Positions 33,897 through 42,794 are shown, counted from the first letter of the stretch. The stretch is 64,000 nt of DNA from Desulfobacter sp. (GCA_028768525.1 CP054837.1:620001-684000), one strand, 5' to 3'. A program made the numbers and translations. The notes: generated by a model from the sequence alone, not told the origin.

Positions 33897-33940
33897 ATCA
33901 AGCGGTTAAAAAGGACTTCATCCCAATGTGCTAATCAGTC

Positions 33941-34822
33941 TTAAAGCGTGTAAGGGGTCAGACTCTCGTATCCGTCCTCGGTAACAAGGATGGTCTGTTC
34001 AAACTGGGCTGACAGGGAACCGTCATTGGTCACGGCGGTCCAGCGGTCCTCCAGGACGTGGAGTTCCTTTTTGCCCAGATTGATCATGGGTTCTATGGTA
34101 AACACCATGCCCGGCACCAGGATCACCCCCTTGCCCGGTTTGCCGAAATGAAGGACCTGGGGCTGTTCGTGGAAATCCAGCCCCACCCCGTGGCCCACAA
34201 ATTCCCGGACCACTGAGCAGTCCTGGCCCTCGGCATAACTCTGGATGGCATGGCCCACATCTCCCAGGGTGGCACCGGGCTTCACCGCCTCAATGCCCAG
34301 GCGCAGGGATTCGGCGGCAACTGCGACAATCTTTTCTGCCTGGGGGGTCGGGGTGCCGGCAAAAAAGGTCTTGTTGGCATCGGCATAATAACCGTTGAGA
34401 ATGGGGGTGATATCCACATTCACAATATCCCCGTCTTCAATCACCCGTTCCCCTGGAATCCCGTGGCAGATGACCTCATTGATGGAAACACAGACACTTT
34501 TGGGAAAGCCCCTGTAGTTGAGGGGGGCGGGAATGGCCCCGGCCTTGACGGTCTCCTCGTGGACAAAGGTGTTGATATCATCGGTTTTAAGCCCCGGTTT
34601 GATCATGGCCTCCACCCCGTCCATGATGGAGAGCAGCAGCTCCCCGCACTTGCGGATGCCTTCGATCTGCTCCGGGGTTTTAAGGATGATGTCGTACCGT
34701 TTCTTGTACTCGTCTTTGATGGAAACTTCAGCCTTTTTGTTCCGGCAGCAGTTTTTGTATTTTCTCCCGCTGCCGCAGGGACAGGGTTCGTTTCTTCCGA
34801 TTTTAACAGATTTATTTTTCAT
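33941..34822 (-). CDS. map: Type I methionine aminopeptidase with SEC-C motif
   Basis: Removes initiator methionine in the cytoplasm. The 293-residue protein carries an N-terminal SEC-C zinc motif (IGRNEPCPCGSGRKYKNCC, about 7-25). The pita-bread fold follows, with metal ligands in VNVDITPILNGYYADANKTF, the His of GHGVGLDFHEQP and the final Glu pair in FTIEPMI and FEQTILVTEDG. The SEC-C addition probably targets it to ribosomes. Its start overlaps the miaB stop by one base (TGATG). Confidence 0.95.
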   Translation of the reverse strand: MKNKSVKIGRNEPCPCGSGRKYKNCCRNKKAEVSIKDEYKKRYDIILKTPEQIEGIRKCGELLLSIMDGVEAMIKPGLKTDDINTFVHEETVKAGAIPAPLNYRGFPKSVCVSINEVICHGIPGERVIEDGDIVNVDITPILNGYYADANKTFFAGTPTPQAEKIVAVAAESLRLGIEAVKPGATLGDVGHAIQSYAEGQDCSVVREFVGHGVGLDFHEQPQVLHFGKPGKGVILVPGMVFTIEPMINLGKKELHVLEDRWTAVTNDGSLSAQFEQTILVTEDGYESLTPYTL

Positions 34823-36195
34823 CAGGCTTTTCTTTCAACAGCCAGGCCCCACAAGGAATGGGGATAGGCATTTTCAATACGGATTGTAACCAGGTCTCCA
34901 ATTTTGGCCTGGTCCGAAGGAAAGTGTACAATCTTATTGGACTCGCTTCTGCCGAACATCTGTTTCATATCTGGATAGGATTCCGTAAAGCCCTCCCTGG
35001 GTTTGGGGCTCTCCCCCTCCACCAGTACGGGGAGGATTTTTCCCTCCGAGGCCTTATTCTTTTTTTCCGTGTAGATTTCCTGGTGTTCAAGCAGGCGGTT
35101 GAGCCGCTCCATTTTCACCTTTTCGTCCACCTGGTCGGGGAACTTGGCCGCGGGTGCCGAAGACCGGTCCGAATAGGCAAAGGCAAAGATGGAGTCAAAT
35201 TGCACCTCATCCAGCAGGGCCATGGTGTCCATGAAATCTTCATGGGTTTCCGAAGGGAAGCCCACAATGATGTCCGTGGACAATGCGATCTCCGGGCAGG
35301 CCGCCTTCAGGTCGGCGATCCTGGACAGGTAGGTCTCCCTTGTATAGCCCCGGTTCATCTTCTTTAAAATCCGGTTGGCACCGGATTGGACGGGCAGATG
35401 GAGGTGGTTGCAGACCTTGTCGAGATCTGCCATGGCCCGGATGAGGTCGCCGGAGAGGTCCTTGGGATGGGAGGTGGCAAACCGGATTCTCTGGATCCCC
35501 TCCACCCGGCTGACCATTTCCAGCAGTCCCGGGAACTTTACCGCCGCATCCCTGCCCCCGTAGGAGTTGACATTCTGGCCCAGGAGGGTGATCTCCTTTA
35601 CACCGGCATCTGCAAGGGCGGCCACCTCGTCCACAATGGCCTGGGGATCACGGCTCTTTTCCCTCCCCCGGACATAGGGGACCACGCAATAGGTGCAGAA
35701 ATTCTCGCATCCCTGCATGATGGTCACGAATTTGGACACCTGGGTTTCATTGATTCCACTGGTGTCGGGCATGGTTTCAAAAATAACATCGGATTCGGCC
35801 GTATCCACAATGCGCCGCTGTCCTGCTTCCAGGGATTCCAGATGGGTGCCGAACCGGGCAAAGGCCTGGGTGCCCAGGACAAGGTCCAGATGGGGCAGCC
35901 GGCTGAAAGCCTTTTCCCCTTCCTGCTGGGCCACACACCCGGCCATCACCGTGATCAGTTGGGGACGCTTCTTTTTCTCCCGGGCAAACCGCCCCAGAAA
36001 GCTGAAGGCCTTTTCCTCGGCCTTGTGGCGAATGGAACAGGTGTTGCAGAGCACCAGGTCCGCCTCATCCATATTTTCTGTTTTATCGTATCCAAAGGCG
36101 GTAAGAATACCGGCCAGCTTTTCGCTATCATAGACATTCATCTGGCATCCGATGGTATTGATATATGCCTTTTTCCTTGAATCAGACTGCTTCAA
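34822..36195 (-). CDS. miaB: tRNA-2-methylthio-N6-isopentenyladenosine methylthiotransferase
   Basis: MiaB adds the 2-methylthio group at A37 of tRNAs that read U-starting codons. The 457-residue protein has an N-terminal UPF0004 domain with cluster cysteines in TIGCQMNVYDSE, CNTCSIRHKAEEK and GCVAQQEG. The radical SAM core has GCENFCTYCVVPYVRGREKS (about 153-172, CX3CX2C), and a C-terminal TRAM domain ends near YPHSLWG. Intact. It overlaps the downstream map and the upstream DUF4911 gene. Confidence 0.96.
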   Translation of the reverse strand: MKQSDSRKKAYINTIGCQMNVYDSEKLAGILTAFGYDKTENMDEADLVLCNTCSIRHKAEEKAFSFLGRFAREKKKRPQLITVMAGCVAQQEGEKAFSRLPHLDLVLGTQAFARFGTHLESLEAGQRRIVDTAESDVIFETMPDTSGINETQVSKFVTIMQGCENFCTYCVVPYVRGREKSRDPQAIVDEVAALADAGVKEITLLGQNVNSYGGRDAAVKFPGLLEMVSRVEGIQRIRFATSHPKDLSGDLIRAMADLDKVCNHLHLPVQSGANRILKKMNRGYTRETYLSRIADLKAACPEIALSTDIIVGFPSETHEDFMDTMALLDEVQFDSIFAFAYSDRSSAPAAKFPDQVDEKVKMERLNRLLEHQEIYTEKKNKASEGKILPVLVEGESPKPREGFTESYPDMKQMFGRSESNKIVHFPSDQAKIGDLVTIRIENAYPHSLWGLAVERKA

Positions 36196-36415
36196 AATAA
36201 AAATCCTTCTTCAAATCCTCGACTACCATGAAGGCCGTCTCCTGCCGGTCCGGGGCAATGGTCAGCTTTATATGTCCGCGTTGATCTTCCACCTTCAATG
36301 TGGTGACCACGGCAACCCCCTCGTAGGCTTCAAAAATAAACCGGATGAATCCGATTCTGGTTTTATCCACCATATATTCCTTTGCCAGCATATATTTATT
36401 TGACAGGTCCTGCAT
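36182..36415 (-). CDS. DUF4911 domain protein
   Basis: A 77-residue protein, first gene of the miaB-map run, overlapping miaB by 14 bases. It has the single-domain pattern of DUF4911: FIRFIFEAYEGVAVVTTLKV, then HIKLTIAPDRQETAFMVVED. It seems to bind or respond to something near tRNA modification only by association, since such genes often precede miaB in Desulfobacterota. Function is unknown. Confidence 0.75.
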   Translation of the reverse strand: MQDLSNKYMLAKEYMVDKTRIGFIRFIFEAYEGVAVVTTLKVEDQRGHIKLTIAPDRQETAFMVVEDLKKDFYFEAV

Positions 36416-36541
36416 GATATGATCGGGTTTGTCTCTCCTTATAAAAAGCGTAATATACCATCATTGATATTTAATACTCAAACGTTATTTTCAATCAATT
36501 GACAGATATATTGAGAGGGGCTATAACCCCAGATTGACCCT

Positions 36542-38245
36542 ATGGATACCCAGTTCACATATGCGGCCCCGGACCCGCAGATCACCTCCCGGCTCACCCA
36601 GGCCCTTGGCTGCCATCCGGTCCTGGCCGGACTGCTGGCGGACCGGGGAATAAACGAGCCCGGCGAGGCCCGTTTCTTTCTGAATCCGGACTTCAGCCGG
36701 CTGACCAGCCCATTTGACCTCAAGGATATGGACAAAGCCGTGGAACGGATCTATACGGCCGTTGTCAATAAAGAAAAAATCCTGGTGTTCGGGGATTTCG
36801 ACGCCGACGGGGTGACCGCCGTCTCCGTAATCTACGACTTTTTAACCACGGTGGAAGCGGCGCCGGCCTGGTATATCCCCCACCGGACCAAAGAAGGGTA
36901 CAGTCTTCATCCCCCCCACATTGAGATGGCCGTGGACATGGATGTGGACCTGATCATCACCGTGGACTGCGGCATCAGTTCCCATGAGGCCGTTAAGGCC
37001 GCTGCCCTGGAAGATATCGATGTTATCATCACCGACCACCACGAACCCTCAGAGACCCTGCCAACGGCCCTGGCCGTGGTCAATCCCAAGCAGGAAGCCT
37101 GCACCGCCGGCCTGGACTATCTGGCCGGGGTGGGGGTGGCCTTTTACCTGGTCATGGCCCTGAGAAAATTTTTCAGGGATAAGGGGCTCTGGGATACATT
37201 TGCGGAGCCGGACCTGGTCCAGTTCCTGGATCTTTTTGCCATCGGCACCATCGGGGACATGGTTCCCCTTGTGAAGGACAACCGGACCCTGTGCGTGGCC
37301 GGTCTCCGCCGGATCACCCTGGGTAAAAGGCCGGGTCTACAGGCCATGGCCCGGGCTGCACGCCTGGACCTGAACCGCATGGATGCCGATGACATTTCAT
37401 TTAAAATCGTTCCCAGAATCAATGCCGCCGGCCGCATCTCCCATGCCCGGATCTGCGTCACCCACCTCACCTGCCGGGACCGGTCACAGGCCGATGCCGG
37501 CGCCCAGTTGCTTGATGAACTGAATACCAAACGCCAGTACATTGAACGGGAAATTGTCAGGGATATTGAATCCCGGATCGAACTGGATCCCGCTCTGCTG
37601 GACGGCAGGCTGCTGGTCCTGTGGGACAACCGGTGGGAACAGTCTGTGCTGGGCATTGCCGCATCCCGCCTTTCCAGAAAATACGGCTGCCCCGTGGTGC
37701 TCCTCTCCCTTGACGGCGGCCGGGCCGTCGGTTCCTGCAGGAGTGTCAACCGGATCAATATCCACCAGGCCCTCACCGAAAACAGCCATCTGTTCGAAAA
37801 ATTCGGGGGCCATGCCATGGCTGCCGGCCTGACCCTGAAAGAAGAGCACCTGGCCGCCCTTAAACCGGCCCTGTCCCGGTACCTGGACACCCGCTGTTCA
37901 CCGGAGGACTTCCAGAACAGTGTAAAAGTGGATGCCGAACTTGGGGTTGAAGATATGACCCACGGCCTGGCGTCGGCCATAGAATCCATGATGCCCTTCG
38001 GCACAGCCAATCCCGAACCTCTCTTTCTGGCCCGTAACCTCTGGGTGGCCTCATCCCACATCATCGGCACCTGCCACAGGAAAATGATTCTTAAAGGGGA
38101 GTCCGGCACTGCCCAGGTGGAAGCCCTCCATTTCAACCTGCCCGATGTGACTGATCTGCCCGGTTTTTACAGCCAGATTCTGTTCAAATTGAAAGTCAAT
38201 AAATTCAAACCCGATGGTGTCCAGATAATTGTCCAGGATTTGTAA
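36542..38245 (+). CDS. recJ: Single-stranded-DNA-specific exonuclease RecJ
   Basis: RecJ degrades 5' single-strand ends in recombination and repair. The 567-residue protein has the DHH phosphoesterase motifs FGDFDADGVTA, TVDCGI and ITDHHEP (about 160-166), then the DHHA1 domain with FGGHAMAAGLTL (about 421-432) and a C-terminal OB-like domain. Full length for the family. It is divergent from the DUF4911-miaB-map series, so promoters of both directions share the 126-base gap. Confidence 0.95.
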   Translation: MDTQFTYAAPDPQITSRLTQALGCHPVLAGLLADRGINEPGEARFFLNPDFSRLTSPFDLKDMDKAVERIYTAVVNKEKILVFGDFDADGVTAVSVIYDFLTTVEAAPAWYIPHRTKEGYSLHPPHIEMAVDMDVDLIITVDCGISSHEAVKAAALEDIDVIITDHHEPSETLPTALAVVNPKQEACTAGLDYLAGVGVAFYLVMALRKFFRDKGLWDTFAEPDLVQFLDLFAIGTIGDMVPLVKDNRTLCVAGLRRITLGKRPGLQAMARAARLDLNRMDADDISFKIVPRINAAGRISHARICVTHLTCRDRSQADAGAQLLDELNTKRQYIEREIVRDIESRIELDPALLDGRLLVLWDNRWEQSVLGIAASRLSRKYGCPVVLLSLDGGRAVGSCRSVNRINIHQALTENSHLFEKFGGHAMAAGLTLKEEHLAALKPALSRYLDTRCSPEDFQNSVKVDAELGVEDMTHGLASAIESMMPFGTANPEPLFLARNLWVASSHIIGTCHRKMILKGESGTAQVEALHFNLPDVTDLPGFYSQILFKLKVNKFKPDGVQIIVQDL

Positions 38246-38270
38246 TTCCGGCCTTTTTTTGCCTTGCTAA

Positions 38271-38306
38271 AGGCATTGCATTTTAATATAACTAGGCATT
38301 GCATTT
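38271..38306. promoter_or_regulatory. Two AGGCATTGCATTT direct repeats
   Basis: AGGCATTGCATTT occurs at 38271-38283 and 38294-38306, a start-to-start spacing of 23 bases, about two helical turns. They lie 30-65 bases before the ATG of the gene at 38336. A dimeric regulator binding same-face sites is a plausible reading. Confidence 0.4.
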
Positions 38307-38335
38307 AACGGTTTTGTTAACGTAAGGATATATTC

Positions 38336-38764
38336 ATGGCAAAAATTTTTTATACCGGAAACAGAGAATCCAAGCTTCTCTCAAAAATAGAATCATCCAA
38401 AGAACGGGAAAGAATTAAAACCATCAGCACCATCCGGGATAATATTGAATTATTCAGCAACAAAGTCTCCATGAAGCTCATCGAATCCGGCCTCATTGAA
38501 ACTGTCAGCAAATCCAGTATTGAAAACCAGATCATCCGGAGCCTGGACAAATTGTGCCGGGCCGAGGATTTTGATATCGACTATGCAGTGGCCCCCTTCA
38601 GAACCCTGGTATCCAACCCCAACATCGCCAGCCTCTACCTCACCGCCTTTGTGGTGGAAACCCTCATCGACCACAAGGATGTCATTGATGTCTACGGCAG
38701 CGATGAGGATATCTATTTCTGCATACAGAAGGAACTGACAGCGCTGATGGACGGGGAACGGTAA
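38336..38764 (+). CDS. Hypothetical helical protein, 142 residues
   Basis: The ATG follows AAGGATATATTC. The product is mostly helical and charged (LLSKIESSKERERIKTISTI, FSNKVSMKLIESG), with a more mixed second half (DYAVAPFRTLVSNPNIASLY, YGSDEDIYFCIQKEL). No motif or family recognised. It has its own upstream repeats and a strong terminator after the stop, so it is probably a single-gene unit. Confidence 0.6.
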   Translation: MAKIFYTGNRESKLLSKIESSKERERIKTISTIRDNIELFSNKVSMKLIESGLIETVSKSSIENQIIRSLDKLCRAEDFDIDYAVAPFRTLVSNPNIASLYLTAFVVETLIDHKDVIDVYGSDEDIYFCIQKELTALMDGER

Positions 38765-38798
38765 CGCCGGCCTTTCAGCAGCCTCATACAAAACACAA

Positions 38799-38832
38799 AC
38801 GGCCATGGGAGTTCTCCCATGGCCGTTTTTTT
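38799..38832. terminator. Bidirectional terminator
   Basis: ACGGCCATGGGAG pairs over all 13 bases with CTCCCATGGCCGT around a TT turn, followed by a T run on the plus strand. It separates the convergent gene at 38336 and the nickel transport operon. Confidence 0.9.
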
Positions 38833-38875
38833 ATTTGAAAAATAGCGGTTATCCGGAATCCGGGCCGTTCAAACT

Positions 38876-39598
38876 TTATTTATGCACGTGGGGATGACGT
38901 CCCTGCTTGTGCACATGCTCGTGGCGGTGGAAATGGATTTCCTCGTCGGTGAGGATTTTCCCCCCCTCCATTGAATAGATCTTGTCCGTGACCCCGTTAA
39001 GGAAATTAAACTCATGGGAAATAATGAGATAGGAGATTTCCAGGCGGTTTAAGATTCCGGTCAGGGTCTGCTTCACCCCGGTGTCCAGGCCAGAGGTGGG
39101 TTCGTCCAGCAGCAGCACCTCCGGGGACATGGCCAGGACCGCCGCCAGGGCCACCAGCCGCTTCTGCCCCCCTGACAGCCTGTGGGTCACCCGGTCGCCC
39201 AATGGTGAAATGCCAAGGCTGTCAAGCACTTCTTCGGCCGTCTCCTTTGCCTTTTTCCGGCCCAGGCCCATATTGAGGGGGCCAAAGGCCACATCCTCCA
39301 GTACCGTCGGGCAGAAAAGCTGGTCGTCGGAATCCTGGAAAAGCAGGCCCACCCGGGTCCGGACAGCCGCGAAATCCGCCTCGCAGGTCATGGGGGTGTC
39401 AAATATACGGATGGTGCCGGATTCAGGTTGGCAGAGCCCCATGATGGTATGAAGCAGGGTGGTTTTGCCGCTGCCGTTGGGAGCCATGAGGCCGATGCGG
39501 TCCCCGGAATGGATGTCCAGGTCCAGTCCGTCAAGAACCTTAACCGATGATCCGGGGTATGAAAAGCAGATGTTTTCCAGGTGGATGATGCCGGGCAT
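38876..39598 (-). CDS. nikO: Nickel/cobalt ECF transporter ATPase
   Basis: A 240-residue ABC ATPase: Walker A APNGSGKTTLL (about 38-48), Q-loop LLFQDSDDQLFCPTV (typical for CbiO/NikO), signature LSGGQKRLVALA (about 141-152), Walker B EVLLLDEPTSGLD, and the switch His in ISHEF. The C-terminus is His-rich (HFHRHEHVHKQGRHPHVHK) and may store or sense the metal. Last gene of the five-gene nickel operon, one base after nikQ. Confidence 0.93.
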   Translation of the reverse strand: MPGIIHLENICFSYPGSSVKVLDGLDLDIHSGDRIGLMAPNGSGKTTLLHTIMGLCQPESGTIRIFDTPMTCEADFAAVRTRVGLLFQDSDDQLFCPTVLEDVAFGPLNMGLGRKKAKETAEEVLDSLGISPLGDRVTHRLSGGQKRLVALAAVLAMSPEVLLLDEPTSGLDTGVKQTLTGILNRLEISYLIISHEFNFLNGVTDKIYSMEGGKILTDEEIHFHRHEHVHKQGRHPHVHK

Positions 39599-40357
39599 TT
39601 AAGTAATCCAAAGCCTTTCCATAAGTGTCAGTCCGATGCCTGCCGCCCCCATGGCGGCAAGAAAGACCGAGTTTAGCCCATTGGGGGCATAAACGTCAAG
39701 GGTATGGAATTTCCGGGAAAATCCCCGGCAGAGCATGGCCTGGTAAACCCGTTTTGCCCGGTGGGAGGCCCGAACAAAGAGCATCCCCACCAGATAGGCC
39801 CAGGTTTTATAGGAATGGAGATTGGTGCCCGGGGTGAACCCCCGGAACCGGGCCGCCCGCAGCAGCCGCCGGTATTCCTCTCGGATCACGGCAATATACC
39901 TATAAGTCATGAGCAAAAGGAAGACCATCTTGTCCGGCACATGGAGCCGGTGCAGGGCCGCCCCCAGGGAAGAAACGGTCATGGTGACGATGAGGGCGGA
40001 AAAGATCAGGAGAATGGCAACGGCTTTAAGGGTGATCTGGGCCGTCAGCATGATGCCGTCCATGCTGATGTGGACCCATCCGTATTGGGCGATGATCTCC
40101 CTGGTGAAGGTCAGGGGCAGGAAAATCCACAGCATGACCAGAAACCAGAACAGGGGTTTCAGCCGGGCAGCAGCCTGGCCCGCGGTTATCCGGGCCATGG
40201 CGCAGAGCAGGATGGCCAGTCCCAGGTAACAGGCAATAATGCCCAGGTTCCGGGAAAGGGCCGCGGCTACGGAAACAAGCACCGCCGACAGGATCCGGAT
40301 GCCCGGATCCAGCCGGTGGATAATGGAGTCGCCGCATTCAAGGGAGGTGTCAAGCAT
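39599..40357 (-). CDS. nikQ: Nickel/cobalt ECF transporter T component
   Basis: A 252-residue membrane protein of the CbiQ/EcfT type with about five or six membrane segments. The two coupling helices carry the family's A-R-G motifs (LLRAARFRGFTPG, about 164-176, and YQAMLCRGFSRKF, about 209-221), which dock onto the ATPase. It is preceded by NikL with an eight-base overlap. The energy-coupling core of the operon is thus NikO-NikQ. Confidence 0.9.
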   Translation of the reverse strand: MLDTSLECGDSIIHRLDPGIRILSAVLVSVAAALSRNLGIIACYLGLAILLCAMARITAGQAAARLKPLFWFLVMLWIFLPLTFTREIIAQYGWVHISMDGIMLTAQITLKAVAILLIFSALIVTMTVSSLGAALHRLHVPDKMVFLLLMTYRYIAVIREEYRRLLRAARFRGFTPGTNLHSYKTWAYLVGMLFVRASHRAKRVYQAMLCRGFSRKFHTLDVYAPNGLNSVFLAAMGAAGIGLTLMERLWIT

Positions 40358-40850
40358 GGGGGGCCTTTTTCTTCTTCAACAGCCCGGCGGCCAGGGCCAG
40401 GCCGAAAATGACACCGATACCGGCCAGAATTTTAATGAAATCCGGGCCTTTTTCCATATCTTTATGATGTTCTTCGACCTCGGCCGCCGGTGTCGGGGCC
40501 GCGGCCGTGAATTCATCGGCCCCCACGGTCCAGGATCCCTTATGGCCGGGCCCGGCCTCCATTTCCAGGATCATCTCGCCGGCATGGCCCTTGGGCACCT
40601 CAAAGGCGCATCGGCCCTGGTCATCGGTTTTACCGGTAAAGACAAGCGTATGTTCACTGTCAAATGCCTTGAGCACACAGCCTTTTGCGGGTTTTCCCCC
40701 CCCGAATCCCCCTTCGGCGTGGACCATGCCCTCTTCCACCCAGCCAAAGAGAAGGACCCGGTGGGCCATTGCCGCCTGGGGCGGGACCAGGCAAAGGCCA
40801 AGGGCCAGGCCCAGAAACAGGCAGGCGAACCTGCAATTTACTAATTTCAT
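40350..40850 (-). CDS. nikL: Nickel ECF transporter accessory NikL-like protein
   Basis: A 166-residue protein with a signal peptide (ending AAMAH), a beta-sandwich exported domain (HRVLLFGWVEEGMVHAEGGF, CAFEVPKGHAGEMILEM) and one C-terminal membrane helix (IKILAGIGVIFGLALAAGLL) before KKKK. It is the small accessory of Nik transporters that sits between NikM and NikQ. The His after the signal cleavage site is likely to bind the metal, as in NikM. Position between NikM (4-base overlap) and NikQ supports this. Confidence 0.82.
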   Translation of the reverse strand: MKLVNCRFACLFLGLALGLCLVPPQAAMAHRVLLFGWVEEGMVHAEGGFGGGKPAKGCVLKAFDSEHTLVFTGKTDDQGRCAFEVPKGHAGEMILEMEAGPGHKGSWTVGADEFTAAAPTPAAEVEEHHKDMEKGPDFIKILAGIGVIFGLALAAGLLKKKKAPHA

Positions 40851-41455
40851 GCGAACACCTTTCTTGGAAGAATTTCAGGATAGACTTTAACCAAAAATGA
40901 GATGCAGAATCCCGTGATAATCCCTTCGATGATCATCACCGGAATATGGGCGGTGACAATGGCCATGCTGGTTTTGAGAAACTGCTCGTCGGTGAGCCAC
41001 AGCGCCGTCCCCAGCAGCAGGCAGGAACCGCAGATGGAAACCATGCCGGCCAGAAAACCTGCAAGGAAATTCATTGCCTGGGACCGGCCCAGCAGGGGGA
41101 GGAAAAGATAATGGACCAGCACCGCGGGCAGGGCCATGACCAGGGCATTCACCCCCAGGGCCGTCAGGCCGCCGAACTGAAAGAGCAGGGACTGGAGCAC
41201 CAGTGCCGTTAAAATGGCGGGAAAAGCGGCCAGGCCCAGAAGAAGGCCCACCACCCCGTTGAGAATCAGGTGGACACTCACCGGCCCGATATTCACGTGG
41301 ATCAGCGAGGCCACGAAAAAGGCCGAGGCCAGAATGGCCACATGGACCATTTTATCGTAATTAATTTTTTTCAGCCCCAGGGTGGTGCAGCCCAGGGTAA
41401 GGACTGCACCTGCCCCGAGGACGGGTCCCGATAGAACGCCCTCGGATATATGCAT
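40847..41455 (-). CDS. nikM: Nickel/cobalt ECF transporter S component
   Basis: The ATG at 41455 is preferred because it places MHISEGVLSGPVLGAG at the N-terminus; the free His2 of this motif is a metal ligand in NikM/CbiM. AGGAA precedes it, whereas an upstream ATG would hide the motif. The 202-residue protein has about six or seven membrane segments, including SLIHVNIGPVSVHLILNG. It imports Ni(II) or Co(II); nickel is favoured by the flanking NikK and NikL. Confidence 0.93.
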   Translation of the reverse strand: MHISEGVLSGPVLGAGAVLTLGCTTLGLKKINYDKMVHVAILASAFFVASLIHVNIGPVSVHLILNGVVGLLLGLAAFPAILTALVLQSLLFQFGGLTALGVNALVMALPAVLVHYLFLPLLGRSQAMNFLAGFLAGMVSICGSCLLLGTALWLTDEQFLKTSMAIVTAHIPVMIIEGIITGFCISFLVKVYPEILPRKVFA

Positions 41456-41459
41456 ATTA

Positions 41460-42230
41460 TTATTCCTGCCAATCCTCAAATTTAACCCAGATCACAGCGC
41501 CTAATTCTATATCCTTTTTTTCTCCGTCTTGCACCATCTTTTTATCAGAGGTGTTCAGGGCGGCAAATCCCCACCATCCGGCACGGGGGGCGGCATAGGT
41601 GAAAACGCCGTTGGCATCGGCTTTGACGGTCTGGGTAATCATATATTCGGCAGGGGCCTTGGCCTTGAGGTCTTTATTATAATATTCCACCTCTACCTCT
41701 GCGTAGGGAACGGCCTTGCCGTCCAGTTTGACAATCCCCTGGAACACATTGCCGCCATAAAGGCCGAAGGGCTTGGACAGGGGAACGATCTCGGTTTTCA
41801 GGCCCAGTTCCTCATCCCAGCCGGTATCATCCCCAAAGGCCGCCACAACGGTTTTGGTATAATGGACGATGAAGCAGTCCTCGGCAGGTTCCCAGTAGGG
41901 GACCGGCTCCATGACAAAGGCATATGCACCGGGCCGCTTGATGGTGTATTCAGCGGACCAGGCCGGATGATCCATCACCTTGGCCGCCTTGAGGCTGCCG
42001 AGCAGATCGGTCTTTTTTCCTTCCTTGACCATGAAGAAGGCCGCCGGCTTAACCAGTTCCATGCCAATCCCTTCAAAGGGGTGGGAAAATGAAAGGGCCA
42101 TGGAAACCTTGCGGGAATCTTCCTGGGCCACCATATTGTCCGAGGGGATGACCATGCCGAAATGGGCAAAGGCATTGGCGGTAAAAAAGAGAACCAGAAG
42201 GGCCGAGGCGATTGTTAGGACGTGTTTCAT
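41460..42230 (-). CDS. nikK: Periplasmic NikK-like protein (DUF4198)
   Basis: A 256-residue exported protein with a clear signal peptide (ending ANAFAH) and the mature N-terminus HFGMVIPS. The DUF4198 beta-sandwich contains SFSHPFEGIGMELVKP and ends WVKFEDWQE. The family binds metal or delivers it to the ECF complex; the His at the mature N-terminus parallels NikM. First gene of the operon, four bases before nikM. Its leader has a promoter and a terminator hairpin. Confidence 0.88.
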   Translation of the reverse strand: MKHVLTIASALLVLFFTANAFAHFGMVIPSDNMVAQEDSRKVSMALSFSHPFEGIGMELVKPAAFFMVKEGKKTDLLGSLKAAKVMDHPAWSAEYTIKRPGAYAFVMEPVPYWEPAEDCFIVHYTKTVVAAFGDDTGWDEELGLKTEIVPLSKPFGLYGGNVFQGIVKLDGKAVPYAEVEVEYYNKDLKAKAPAEYMITQTVKADANGVFTYAAPRAGWWGFAALNTSDKKMVQDGEKKDIELGAVIWVKFEDWQE

Positions 42231-42262
42231 GCTGTTTTTCCTTTGTAAATGTTAAGGTTTAT

Positions 42263-42319
42263 CCATAAAAAAAACCACGAAGGCAAAAGGATCCCATCCT
42301 TTTCAAACCTTCGTGGTTT
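42263..42319 (-). terminator. Terminator/attenuator in the nik operon leader
   Basis: On the minus strand AAACCACGAAGG pairs perfectly with CCTTCGTGGTTT, with a second perfect stem AAAAGGAT/ATCCTTTT inside, followed by eight T. It lies between the promoter at 42384-42412 and the nikK start, only 41 bases from the ATG. It must be read through for the operon to be expressed, or else it terminates the upstream ydb genes. Confidence 0.8.
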
Positions 42320-42383
42320 CGGTTGCTTATATATGTGTTTACTGCGGGTACTGCTGCAGGCTTCTGCCCGCGGATTGTGAATT

Positions 42384-42412
42384 TATTTATCTAGTGGATC
42401 GGAAATAGTCAA
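42384..42412 (-). promoter_or_regulatory. Promoter of the nickel operon, with structured leader
   Basis: On the minus strand TTGACT (42407-42412), 17 bases, then TAAATA (42384-42389) form a good sigma-70-type promoter, 17 bases after the ydbL stop. The expected start near 42377 gives a leader of about 145 bases. This begins with a GC-rich stem GCGGG/CCCGC (42367-42371 and 42344-42348) with a GCAG/CTGC inner pair, then the terminator at 42272-42319. Confidence 0.6.
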
Positions 42413-42428
42413 CCCTTATTTTTCAGCT

Positions 42429-42794
42429 TTATTTTTTAACCCAGGCCCCGGAGGCGTTTTGAACGTATTCTCCGGGGTCGGCCCTGTCGGCCAGGACCTT
42501 GGCCCGCCGTTTCTGAACCAGTTCCACGGACACGCCCTGCTGGCCGGCAATATGGCTGTAAACGGCTTTCCGGTCCTTATTTTCAGCCGCCACCACATCG
42601 GCGCCGGACCGGTTCCCTGTCACAAACCCCAGGTATCCCTGGTTGGTCTCCCCTACGACCCCTTTGGCCTTGAGGGCGGCAATGGCGGGCAGCCGCTGTT
42701 TCATCCGGTCCTTGATTCCCCCGGCCCAGGCCGTTCCTGCAATTATCAACATCACTGCCGCCAGGGACAGGATAAGTACTCTGCTGTATTTCAT
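42429..42794 (-). CDS. ydbL: YdbL-like DUF1318 protein
   Basis: A 121-residue exported protein with signal peptide (ending TAWA). The DUF1318 pattern follows: IKDRMKQRLPAIAALKAKGV, GYLGFVTGN and a C-terminal RAKVLADRADPGEYVQNASG. In E. coli the ydbL gene follows ydbH and ynbE, which form an intermembrane bridge for phospholipid transport in the AsmA-like group. YdbL appears to be the regulator. Overlaps ynbE by one base. Confidence 0.88.
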   Translation of the reverse strand: MKYSRVLILSLAAVMLIIAGTAWAGGIKDRMKQRLPAIAALKAKGVVGETNQGYLGFVTGNRSGADVVAAENKDRKAVYSHIAGQQGVSVELVQKRRAKVLADRADPGEYVQNASGAWVKK

